From positions 810,072 through 874,071 of the forward strand of contig MNCI01008279.1 of NCBI GenBank assembly GCA_015680685.1: a DNA stretch of 64,000 bases, in the 5' to 3' direction. This DNA comes from Gnetum montanum. Taxonomy: Eukaryota > Streptophyta > Gnetopsida > Gnetales > Gnetaceae. Numbering within the stretch: the stretch's first letter is position 1; each line of letters begins with the position of its first letter. Under the pieces are notes generated by a model that saw only the letters and a program-made list of their open reading frames with translations, had not been told where the DNA came from and ran no database searches. Both the position numbers and the translations under genes were made by a program. Positions 12,566-22,763 of this stretch are shown here, in pieces.

Positions 12566-13245
12566 NNNNNNNNNNNNNNNNNNNNNNNNNNNNNNNNNNN
12601 NNNNNNNNNNNNNNNNNNNNNNNNNNNNNNNNNNNNNNNNNNNNNNNNNNNNNNNNNNNNNNNNNNNNNNNNNNNNNNNNNNNNNNNNNNNNNNNNNNNN
12701 NNNNNNNNNNNNNNNNNNNNNNNNNNNNNNNNNNNNNNNNNNNNNNNNNNNNNNNNNNNNNNNNNNNNNNNNNNNNNNNNNNNNNNNNNNNNNNNNNNNN
12801 NNNNNNNNNNNNNNNNNNNNNNNNNNNNNNNNNNNNNNNNNNNNNNNNNNNNNNNNNNNNNNNNNNNNNNNNNNNNNNNNNNNNNNNNNNNNNNNNNNNN
12901 NNNNNNNNNNNNNNNNNNNNNNNNNNNNNNNNNNNNNNNNNNNNNNNNNNNNNNNNNNNNNNNNNNNNNNNNNNNNNNNNNNNNNNNNNNNNNNNNNNNN
13001 NNNNNNNNNNNNNNNNNNNNNNNNNNNNNNNNNNNNNNNNNNNNNNNNNNNNNNNNNNNNNNNNNNNNNNNNNNNNNNNNNNNNNNNNNNNNNNNNNNNN
13101 NNNNNNNNNNNNNNNNNNNNNNNNNNNNNNNNNNNNNNNNNNNNNNNNNNNNNNNNNNNNNNNNNNNNNNNNNNNNNNNNNNNNNNNNNNNNNNNNNNNN
13201 NNNNNNNNNNNNNNNNNNNNNNNNNNNNNNNNNNNNNNNNNNNNN
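12566..13245. other. Assembly gap (680 N)
   Basis: Unknown bases. From the copia structure the gap should hold the rest of RNase H, the PPT and the start of the 3' LTR, which is probably more than 680 bases. Confidence 0.99.
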
Positions 13246-13676
13246 TGTGGAAACGATTGTCATCGATTGCAACATATGGTGACAACTCGTTGCAATCCAT
13301 CCGTTGAAATCTATTCATTGTTATCTTGTAATGGTCTCATATTTTTCTAATAAATGGTAACTGATTCTGAGGACTTTTGGGTTCTTGATGGGAGAACAAG
13401 GCACGGGGAATCAATTGCAATGTAGCAGTTCAGGTCCCTTTCACAGTCGCTTACAGTCTGCATACACCATCACCACAGAGCGCCCATGTGAAAGAAGATC
13501 CAGAACATTCAGGCATCAATGGCATCAATGGCATCAATGGCTAGAGGTCAGTTCCATCTGTTTTTCAAAATTGATTTGTGCATTTTTGTTTCATGCACAT
13601 TTGTAGATTAAGAGATCTGTTTTTACATGCTTCCGCTTGTGCAATCCGGTTTTTGATGCACGTAAGATTTATTACA
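13246..13676 (+). repeat. Copia 3' LTR (right-hand part)
   Basis: Collinear with 7105-7526 of the 5' LTR and ending in the same TTATTACA. It has three copies of a 9-base GGCATCAAT unit (13510-13540) where the 5' LTR has two. Nearly all substitutions between the two copies are transitions. Confidence 0.95.
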
Positions 13677-15838
13677 AAATCAATCTCTACAAAATAATGT
13701 GTGTGCTACACAACATCTAGTAATATTTTTGACTTTGTTTTTAGGATTGTGCTAATGTTGTCAATAATTTTGTTTTCAACACTTTAAAAAATAAGAGCAA
13801 GATTTTCTAACTCAATTTAATAATGAATTTTAGAATAATTAAAAGAATATGGATTAAAATTGGCTTTTCATTTCTGAGCAATAAAACTATTACATTAAAC
13901 GATAAAAACTTTAAGATCCAATTTCTCAATCATTTAGAATTTGCCAATTTGATAAGCAAAAAAGATTCGAAAAAATATCGGGCATGCAAAACATTAATTC
14001 TATACTATTCAAGAATAGCTCAAATCATTGGTGTATAATCCTTATTTGGACAAAAAAATCCAATATTATGTAGAAATATTTATCATGAAGTCATATTATT
14101 TGGTAGGGATTCATATAAATCATCAAGTAAAAAAAAAAAATTCAAAAGCTTTAGAATTCTTCATGGTATCTAAGGTTTGAGAGATATTAGCATTTTTCAT
14201 CTTCAAGTCATTTCTTGTCAAAAAAATTTTACAACAAAATCGCTAAAATAAATTCTTGAGATTGACCATGATGTCTCAAGTGTGACTTAAATTAGTAACC
14301 TCTTAAGTAAGAAGATAACGAAATGTAGTTATTATAATTTGACTAATGTTTATCCAACATTAGAATCCAATGCCTTTTTGATGGATTTGTAATTTCAATA
14401 TCATGTTTTAATGTTTATGTATTTAATTTATGATGTAGATTTTTGGCAATGTATTGTAATTTTGGCTTGGGCAATAGGATTTGACTTGTTTTTATTGGTG
14501 AATAGGTTAGGTTTGGAATGCAAGGGGATATTGACACTATTTGCTTCAATGTTTTATCTTTTGTTACTCCTATGCACCTATTATTATATATATGCCTACT
14601 ACTTTGCCTACTTTATTTTCTTTACATCCATTTAATATTTATGAAGAAGGATTTCATTTTCTACATATTTCAGTTTTTATCTAAGTAATACCTTTCTAGC
14701 CTAAGCTTGGTTAATGGGATGTCAAAACAATATTGTAAAGGTGTACATGCACTGGTCATTATCTTCATGCCAAAACTATAAAAAATAAGGTTTCTATGTC
14801 AAAAAATACCCTAACTAAACAATGAGGTATTAACCTAGTGGTAAGACACTTGATTTGGAAGCTTTAGGTCATTGGTTTGATTTTGGTGGGTAATGCTAAG
14901 TTATATAACATTTTAATTAGACTATATATCTTGGGGTGTACTTATATTTCACTTATTTTTGGTTCCAACACCCTTCATAAGTACCCCAACTAAAATTTAT
15001 TGCAAAACTAATAATCATATGACTAATAAAATTTGTATTATTATCATATAGCACACACATCAATATGATCCTTTATATTGACACAATGCATCAAATTTCA
15101 TTAGCAACATAGCTAGAACCATGTAGTAAATTTTAGAGATACATATTAATAAAACACTGTATTAATGTATGTTAGTTATATTATTATTATTATTATTCCT
15201 TCTTATACTATAGTAGAAACATTGATGCCCTTTACTAATGAAGGGGAGTTTATAATAATGCCTTTCATTTGCTATAAAAAATTTTTAAGAGACTTTATGT
15301 GCAAGGTAAAATGACTTCAAAGGGTTGATAAGGGCTGAATTTTTTACTTTGGGTGGCAAGAGTGTTAGTAGCCAAAAATTTCTTTTAACAATATTTACCC
15401 CCAATGCATATAGAAAATTAGAACTTTCTAACTTAGGATTGTTGACTAGAATTAAATCCATAATTTGAAGCTTCCAAATGAAGAGTCACTATAACTATTA
15501 GGAGATGTGGTTTTTTGATCCTAAAAGTAATATTAATAATAAGAAAAAAACCTTCAAAATATATCATATGCTTGACAATGTATAAAAAACATCAAAAAAA
15601 TGGAAAGAAAAAACTTTCTAATTTTAGGGATATCTACTCATATGAACAACCTTAAAATATTTTTTGAAAACCAAAAGAGGATAATAAATCATTGGTAGAG
15701 AAGAAGACCTTTGCCTTGATAGCATTTACATCATTTTCAACATTCATACTTAATCTTAAAATAGAAAAAGGATTTGAGGTAACAATAGGAAACTGTGGTG
15801 AAACACCAACATATTTTGCATCCCTTTCACTTCACTCC
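13677..15838. other. AT-rich intergenic DNA
   Basis: No gene recognised. It includes a short ATT microsatellite at 15180-15197 and the SINE-like segment at about 14820-14950. It ends at the target-site duplication of element A. Confidence 0.5.
14820..14950 (+). repeat. tRNA-like SINE remnant
   Basis: CCTAGTGGTAAGAC (box A-like, 14835) is followed by GGTCATTGGTTTGATTTT (box B-like), with tRNA-like spacing. A diverged second copy with the same two blocks lies at 35210-35300. Flanking duplications were not found, so this could also be part of another repeat. Confidence 0.45.
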
Positions 15839-16699
15839 TGATGAAGTGCTATATAGTCGATACGTCGACTAGGCCACGTATATGGGGCTCTGTATATGCG
15901 GCCCCATCGATGTAGCCTTCCTGCGTCGATGTGGCCCCATTTACGCAGCCACCTATCCCAACCTATACTCATTTAGGAATCCTTCTAGTAGTGGTAGTGA
16001 AGCTCTTTCATTTTGTTTTCATAGGAGTTAGATTATTTTCTCAATGTATGGTTGCAGTGTGGTGATTGTAATTTTACAACATCCTTTATTTGAGTGTGAC
16101 ATACTTGGACGTGCACATGACCGAAAATAAAGATCGAGATTACTTCATCATTGTAGCATTCACTTAGTTTTAATTGTTTAATTATTATTGTTAATTGTTA
16201 TTGTTATTTATTTTTTTCTTAGTTAATATTTCTTTATCGTCATTTACTATGCTTGTTGATTAATGCAAAATGAGTACGAATTAATCACGAGCATTTAAGT
16301 GTGACTACTTGGCAACCCAGTAGCGTACCTAATATTTGCACTTGGTAATCCCAGTAGTAGTCGTGTATGAGGTCCAAGATATGTACGGATGATTAAGGAA
16401 CGAATGCTCAACACACTTAGGTTAGCTTAGACTTCATTTTCTATTACTCATTAGTTTAATCAAAGATTATTCTCCATTGTCTCTAGGAGTAGCATTAGTT
16501 TAGGATCACATCATACACCACACTCTGGACTAAACCATATGTGACAAAGCAAATACTAGTCCAGGTGGGAAGACAACAAACTGCGATCAATGTATAATGA
16601 TCTAGATACCACAACTAGCCTATCTGCGGAGTTTGACTGGATCGTGTGTGAATGCTCGTATTCGTATGGTTGAGTGTAGGGGTACCTAGCCGCTCATCA
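15839..16699 (+). repeat. Element A 5' LTR
   Basis: TGATGAAGTGC...GCTCATCA. The first ~120 bases carry CGTCGA-type short repeats. The TATA-box segment present in the 3' LTR is deleted here (CCTATACTCATTT instead of CCTATAAATA...). The paired motifs CTTGGCAACCCAGTAG and CTTGGTAATCCCAGTAG lie at 16308-16362. Confidence 0.92.
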
Positions 16700-16700
16700 T

Positions 16701-16718
16701 TGGCATCGTTGCCGGGGA
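16701..16718 (+). other. Element A primer binding site
   Basis: TGGCATCGTTGCCGGGGA begins two bases after the LTR. It is very close to TGGCGCCGTTGCCGGGGA, the PBS of Athila/Tat elements, which I recall as complementary to the 3' end of tRNA-Asp. Confidence 0.85.
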
Positions 16719-16842
16719 CTGTGCTAGTTATCTAGATTAGTTATATCATACAAGGTTATTGTATAGGACTTAAGGATATATCGCTTAGGAAGAAGAAGTA
16801 ATTATAAAAATCACATATAAATTCACACACAACCTTACAACC

Positions 16843-18840
16843 ATGTCTCTCCTATAAGACTATAATAATGCCACATCTAGTGAGGAAGTTCATTGGAGAA
16901 CCAACGAATATTATGATAATGAAGATTGGAGTACGCAACCCGAAGTGGGGGTTTCTTATAAACATAAACGAAGAAAACATCACCTCAACACACAAAAGCA
17001 TAACTTAACTGATGACTATGAACCCCTACTGGCCACTACAAGCTTAACAGAAATATAGGAAGCTATTTGAATTGCCCGCAGGCATCATAAGGAAAGTTGC
17101 CTACTCATGCTTGATTTAAACAACCTTTCCAAGTTTTCAGGAGGCTATGATTCAGATCTGCAACAACATTTACAAGCCTTCTATGATGCCTATACATGGA
17201 ACAATATTGATAATGGGTGGAAAAAGCTTAAGCTCTTTCCTATGACACTCATTGGCCAAGAAAAAGTATGGTATAGCTCATTAAAACCAAAATCAATTCG
17301 ACGTTGGTTGACAATGGTAGAACTCTTTAATGAAAGATATCAAACCTATGCGAGAGTGTCAGCCATGAGGAGACAAATCCAAGAATGGAAACAAGAGTAA
17401 CATGAACCCTTGGACATGGCCTTAGAAAGGTATTATGCACTGTTAAACAACTGCCTAGACCATGGGTTCTCCGAGGAAAGGCTAATGTACTAGATCATAG
17501 ATGGGCTTCATAATGAAACAAGGGAGACCTTAGGGATGTACACTCAAGGTCAACTATATGAGCTATGAACCCATAAACTCCAAGAGCTTATCAAGTGGAT
17601 AGCAAAAGAAGAAGGAGAAATAGCCAAATGGGAGAATGTTGAAAGTTCTCAATAGGACCAACATCTTAACGTAACAAGGATCCATGATCATGAAGAGGAG
17701 AAATCAACTCACTTCAAGGAGGCGGAATCATCTTTGCCAATCCTATAATCACTAGATGAAATTGAGGCAAAGATTAATAAGATGAAGAACTGGGTACATG
17801 AAAGATGTGGAGAATATGCCAACATTATTAGAGGAAAAACTATGCTAAATCGAGAAATAGAACAGGACACCATGTGATAATCGAAATGAAGGGTAGAAGA
17901 TAATAAGGATAAGAACTCAACTGCTAATCATACGTATCAATGTAATATTTGCTTGTATGATCACCCCAAAGGTCAATGTCCAATCTTGTCACATTTACAT
18001 GAGCATTGGGAAGGAATGTTACATCTAGAGTTCGTACAAAAATACTATGTCCAACCATAGTGGCAAAAACCTTAGTCATGGGGGAGGCCATTGCCAACTA
18101 GACCATACCCTTTGTATGTCCCAACACCAAATGCTTATTATGTTCAACACCCTGTTTATCCAACAAGATCAGCATCCTCTACCTCACCTCATCATTATCA
18201 TTCTCCTGAATACTATCCACCCACATCCTCTCCAACAAGATCACCACCTCATGTGCCTTACAATTCTCCTCAACCTCAATATTCCCATACTTCATCCCCT
18301 TCTACATCACCGCCAGCTATGCCAAAAGATTTTGCACCATAGCACCAACCTACAAATGTTACTTGTGCTGCTATTGTCAACAGTAGTGGAGGTCCTTCAC
18401 AACGTTGAAGGCGTCCCTTCTTTAGACATAACCGTCAAAAGGGACACTACAATTTAGAAACGACTACATCCACCAACTCAGCACAAATCCAACACTATGG
18501 TGCATCTTCCTCTTCGAACCTGATGCCTCACATTACTCTATCTAGGCCACCAATCAACACTCCAACCACCATGGGGCCCAATGAATATTGCCACATGGGG
18601 AGACATGTTAATCCTTGCATACCATCTTATGGTCACAAGTACCATAGTGGGTCAACTCCTTATAAATTAACCACATCTTATAACTTACCCTACTATGTCA
18701 ACCCTAATCAAGTGTGTGAACTCCAATGGGGTAAGTATGATCGGGTCCCAATACTTCCAACATGCAAGGATTCCAACCTTCCATTTATTAATTCTAGTCA
18801 TGCTCAACCGTTTAGTTATGGGGGGCACCCTCCATTCTAA
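16843..18840 (+). pseudogene. Element A gag
   Basis: One frame of 666 codons runs from ATG 16843 to the stop at 18838-18840 and is broken only by stop codons. It starts with an acidic N-terminus, then the gag core (17107-17700: 'FSGGYDSDLQQHLQAFYDAY', 'MVELFNERYQTYARVS', 'IIDGL'), a knuckle near 17945 of the form CX2CX3HX4C ('CNICLYDHPKGQC'), and a Pro/Ser/Tyr-rich tail ending 'YGGHPPF'. Gag forms the particle that packages RNA. The same architecture is seen in element B and, more degraded, in element C. The core resembles plant retrotransposon gag; the long Pro-rich tail is distinctive. Confidence 0.85.
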
Positions 18841-20167
18841 CAACACAGAATTAATAAATGTTTTTTTGTTTCTTTAATTTTTCAACTTTTTGTTTTCCAG
18901 TTTTTCATCTTTTAATTTATTATTTTATCTTTTTGTAAGTAATCTCATCTACGAATAAAACACTCATGTGGATCGTTGATTGAGGTGTGTTCTATGTTAT
19001 CGAGTCTCAAAAATCAATTATTTGGACAGTGAGCCCATTGCACCCACTCATCCATTCTACAAATAAGAGGTTCTGTTCAAGGGTACAGTGATATTCTTGA
19101 CATTCTTGAAACTTAAAATTAATTTTGTGTTCATTGTGCCTAGAGTGAAAAATGATGGACCAAGAGGGAATGATTAGGGTGTGACATCAAGGGGACTTGC
19201 AGATTGTCTTTGGTGACATCTTTGGGAGTTATCATGCAACGTGGTTGTACTAAGATCCTTGTAGATCTAATGAAAAATGGGAGAAAGAGTAATCAAAAGG
19301 GCACTCAAAAATCAAATACTATTCTAGGGGGTCCCACTGGAAAGACATGCACCCATGCTTGAAGGTTGGCGATTTCTCTAGATTCAGTGAAGTGAAAAAA
19401 AAACAAAGAAAGAGAAAAAGCAAAAGAAAAAGGAAGTGCCAAAAAAAAAATAACTCCTCCCTTGAACAAAACACCAAGTGATCATACGCCTTATTGTTAT
19501 GGTACTCTCGTAGTTGTTCATCATGGGATGAAATAATGCGATGTCACTGATTAGAGGAATGGACTTGGTCCTGATCTTGGAACAATGGGTTAATGACATG
19601 TTAATCATGCTTTACACGTAGTATTCATTGTACCCTAAGTTAGTACCTCACGTCACAATCTCTGCAATCCTTTCTCTGATTCATTCCATCTTGCTGTTCA
19701 TGTATTTGTGACTCGTGTCTTGTATAGCATTGACTTCCTACCTCATCATCAACGGTATTAACATGTGTGTGTTTTGTTGCATTGGTATAGATTACATTTA
19801 ACCCTTCTAATGCCTACAGACATCTTAAGGTGTGGTTATGCAAGGGCATATAGGTTGGAACCTGCTTTGGGGAGGACCCACTTGCGTAACTTTTGTAATT
19901 TGTACTTGTTGCACACCACCACATCATCTTATACCCTCCAAGTATTTCATTGCTAAATCTATTCTTTCCTTTGTCATCATTTGATCAAACATTCCTCAAA
20001 ACCAGGTCTGACATTAAACTTTTAGGGCAACTTCCTTGCAAAATTTCTAACTCTAAAATCACACTAAGTAAATAATTTAACATTTATTAAAGGCAATGAG
20101 TAAGGTATGAAATCATTGAACTTTTTTTTAATAACCTTACTAACAATTGATCTTTGTGTGATTATAG
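18841..20167 (+). other. Element A spacer between gag and ORF2
   Basis: No coding sense in any frame. The segment is homologous to 25359-27370 of element B, 40716-42765 of element C and 46719-48357 of element G. A recognisable shared block is the 'CTTTGGGGAGGACCCACTTG' stretch at 19866. Such conservation of a non-coding interior segment may reflect RNA packaging or expression of ORF2. Confidence 0.6.
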
Positions 20168-20671
20168 ATGACCCCTAAAAGAAGACAATAAGGAAGACCT
20201 TCTCAAGGTGCAACCACATGACCTGGTGGAGGCAGAGGCCAAGGACCTCATGCAGAACATGTAGAGCAGAAGGCAATCAGTCATCATCCATCATGAAACT
20301 CCTATTATTGCATAATCTATCCAAGTAAAGGGAGGAGAGGTCAAGGACCGCGCCTATGAAGAGGAACGACGGCTATTTGTAGCATGGCATGTCAAGGCCA
20401 ATCAAGTGTTCCCGTAGCTACCATGTCCATGAAAAGTGCCGATTCCATCAAACATTGGAACATCAGCATGGACAACTCATAATCCTCAAAAAGAAGAGGA
20501 GAAACATCAGGTGCTTCTGCAATGGTATCAATCTTAGAAGCCTGATGCATAGGACAAAGGAAAGGCACCCATGGAGGAGCCACCACTACCGGGAACCCCG
20601 TGCATTCCACAAGTTTTGTCTTTTGTGTCTGTGTCCAAATTTTTTTTAATTCTCCACTACGGCATGAATAA
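20168..20671 (+). pseudogene. Element A ORF2, internally deleted
   Basis: Begins ATGACCCCTAAAAGAAGACA, matching the ORF2 start of element B (ATGGCCCCTAAATGTGGACA). It ends with the same region ('YEEER...', 'GKAPMEEPPLP', stop after 'WHE'). About 2.1 kb of the element B ORF2 is missing from the middle. Stops and at least one frame change are present. Function unknown. Confidence 0.65.
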
Positions 20672-20763
20672 ATTTCTAGTCAGTCAATAATCCCATACCT
20701 ATCCACTATGTATTCAATTAAGCTTGTTCCTCACTTTCTTTGACTCAAGGATGAGTTTTTACT

Positions 20764-20777
20764 CAGTCGTGGGGGTA
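20764..20777 (+). other. Element A polypurine tract
   Basis: CAGTCGTGGGGGTA lies directly against the 3' LTR. It matches the PPT-position sequences of B (CAGTTGTGCGGGTA) and G (CAGTCATGGGGGTA). Confidence 0.75.
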
Positions 20778-21664
20778 TAATGAAGTGCTATATAGTTGAT
20801 GCATTGACTAGGCCATGTATACAGGATACATGGCAACATTGATGCGGCCTCATCGACGTAGCCTTCCTACGTCGACGTGGCCCTGTTTATGTAGCCGCCT
20901 ATCCTGGCCTATAAATAAGAGGGCCTTCCTCCTCATTTAGGAATCCTTCTAGTAGTGGTAGTAAAGCTCTTTCATTTTTTTTTCCATAGGAGTTAGATTA
21001 TTTTCTTAGTGTATGCCCGTAGTGTGGTGATTGTAATTGTATGACATCCTTTATTCGAGTGTGACGTACTTGGACGCGCAAATGACCGAAAATATAGATC
21101 GAGATTACTTCATCATTACAACATTCACTTAGTTTTAATTGTTTAATTATTATTGTTAATTGTTATTTTTATTTATTATTTTCTTAGTTAATATTTCTTT
21201 ATCATCATTTACTATTCATGTTGATTAATGCGGAATGAGTACGACTTAATCGCGAGCATTTAAGTGTGACTACTTGGCAACCCAATAGCGTACCTAGGAT
21301 CTACGCTTGGTAATCCTAGTAGTAGTCATGCATGAGGTCCAAGATCTGTACGAATGATTAAGGAATGGATGCTCATCACACTTAGGTTAGCTTAGACTTC
21401 ATTTCCTATTACTCATTAGTTTAATCAAAGATTATTCTCCATTGTCTCTAGGAGTAGCATTAGTTTAGGATCACATCATACACCTCACTCTAGACTAAAC
21501 CATACGTGACAAAGCAAATACTAGTCCAGGTGGGAAGACAGCGAACTACGATCAACATATAATGATCTAGATACCACAACTAGCCTGTCTGCGGAGTTCG
21601 ACCAGATTGTGTGTGAATGCTCATATTCGTATGGTTGAGTGTAGGGGTACCTAGCCGCTCATCA
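20778..21664 (+). repeat. Element A 3' LTR
   Basis: Starts TAATGAAGTGC (TG changed to TA) and ends GCTCATCA at the TSD. It keeps a TATA box, CCTATAAATAAGAGGGCC, at about 20911. CGTCGA-type repeats occupy the first ~120 bases. The paired ACTTGG...CCAGTAG-type motifs lie at about 21270-21335, where both copies are slightly diverged. Confidence 0.92.
20911..20922 (+). promoter_or_regulatory. TATA box of element A 3' LTR
   Basis: TATAAATA inside CCTATAAATAAGAGGG, about 135 bases into the LTR, which is the expected U3/R promoter position. The equivalent is lost from the 5' LTR. Confidence 0.65.
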
Positions 21665-21669
21665 ACTCC

Positions 21670-21784
21670 TTAATGTAATCCTTATGTTGAGAATCTTTAC
21701 TATCAATATAATTTTCTTATCAATATTAGTACTAATATTTGAGTTAACATTATTCTTCTTAGGTAAAGACATACTTTTTGTAGT
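21670..21784. repeat. Short host segment between elements A and B, diverged copy elsewhere
   Basis: This 115-base strip separates two oppositely oriented elements. It contains 'CTTATGTTGAGAATCTTTAC' and runs parallel to 59099-59215 ('CTTATGTCAAGAATCTTTAC ...') at roughly 70% identity by eye, so both are copies of an older dispersed repeat. Confidence 0.5.
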
Positions 21785-21789
21785 TCAAG

Positions 21790-22659
21790 TGATGAGTGGT
21801 GAGGTACCCCTACACTTAATCATACGAATAGAAGTGTTCATGCACGATCTAGCTGAACTCCGCAGACGAACTAGTTTTGATATCTAGATAATTACATGTT
21901 GATCACAATTTGCTGTCTTCTCACTTGGACTAGTATTTATGTTGTCATGTATGGTTTATTCTAGAGTGAGGCAAATGATGTGATCCTAAAGTAGTGTTGC
22001 TCCTAGAGAGGAGAAAATAATCTTGTTTAAAACTAATAGGTAATGAGAAGCATGATCTAAACTAGCCTAAGTGTGATGAGTATTCATCCTTAATCATCTG
22101 TACACATCTTGAACCTTGTGTACTACTTCTAGGATTACCAAGTGCATGCTACTTAAGCACTCCTAGATATGCTACTGGGATACCAAGTAGTCACACTTAA
22201 ATACTTATGATTAAGTCATACTCATTCTACATTAACAACATGAAATGTAAATGACAATAAAGTAAATATTAACTAAAGAAACAATGGCAAATAATTAACA
22301 ATTAAATTAAATAAAAGCTAAGTGAATGCTGTAATGATGGAGTAATCTCAATCTTTATTGTCAGTCATGTGCATGTCCAAGTACGTCACACTCAAATAAA
22401 GGTTCCGTACAATTACAATCATCAAACTATGGGCATGCATTGGGAAAATAATTGAAATGAACTAGAAATGAACAAAAAGACTCTACACTTACACCTACTG
22501 ACTCCCCCTTTCCTGTGTGCCAAAATGTGTATTTATTCACACCTACTGACTCAGACAGGAATCACAATATTATGTATTCAATATTGTTATTCAGGCCATG
22601 ATATTGTGTACCCGATATCATGGATCCGATAGCAGAGCCTAACAAATCATGGTTCATCA
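21790..22659 (-). repeat. Element B 3' LTR
   Basis: On the plus strand TGATGAGTGGTG...GGTTCATCA. It contains the ACCAAGTG/ACCAAGTAG paired motifs (22135-22190) and GATATC-type repeats at 22565-22640. The TATA segment is degraded (GTGTATTTATTCACACC on the plus strand). Confidence 0.92.
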
Positions 22660-22673
22660 TACCCGCACAACTG
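22660..22673 (-). other. Element B polypurine tract
   Basis: Minus-strand CAGTTGTGCGGGTA abuts the 3' LTR, in the same place as CAGTCGTGGGGGTA in element A. Confidence 0.65.
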
Positions 22674-22763
22674 AATAAAAACTCTTCTCGAGTCGAAAAA
22701 AATGAGAACAAGTTCAATTCATTACATGGTGGATAGGTATGGGATTATTGACTAACTAGAAAT

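Larger units (their letters stand above)
6456..13676 (+). mobile_element. Ty1/copia LTR retrotransposon (interrupted by an N gap)
   Basis: Two LTRs flank a leader, a tRNA-Met-type PBS and a gag-protease-integrase-RT polyprotein in copia order. The right-hand part of RNase H, the PPT and the first ~650 bases of the 3' LTR fall in the N gap 12566-13245. The overlapping LTR segments (7105-7526 and 13246-13676) differ at about 15 of ~422 positions plus one 9-base indel, roughly 3.6%. This suggests a moderately old insertion. No target-site duplication could be matched (TGGGA on the left, AAATC on the right), so the left boundary is uncertain. Confidence 0.9.
15839..21664 (+). mobile_element. Element A: non-autonomous gypsy-like LTR element with gag and a truncated ORF2
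   Basis: LTRs at 15839-16699 and 20778-21664 begin TGATGA and end TCATCA, with a 5-base target duplication ACTCC at 15834-15838 and 21665-21669. A gypsy-type PBS follows the 5' LTR and a G-rich PPT precedes the 3' LTR. The 4.1 kb interior encodes gag, then about 1.3 kb without coding sense, then a shortened ORF2. There is no protease, RT or integrase, so movement would have needed enzymes from another element. The LTRs differ by very roughly 10% plus a 26-base length difference, so it is an old copy. Confidence 0.92.

Noticed and set aside
12505-13318. Long open frames on both strands across the N run
   Set aside because: They are open only because N cannot form stops; the flanking real sequence belongs to the copia element.
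20389-20649. Open frames at 20389-20649 (+), 20392-20610 (-), 22832-23086 (-) and 22841-23050 (+)
   Set aside because: They are alternative frames of the same ORF2 3' end in elements A and B, overlapping each other on both strands; only the frame with 'YEEER...PMEEPP' is shared sensibly.
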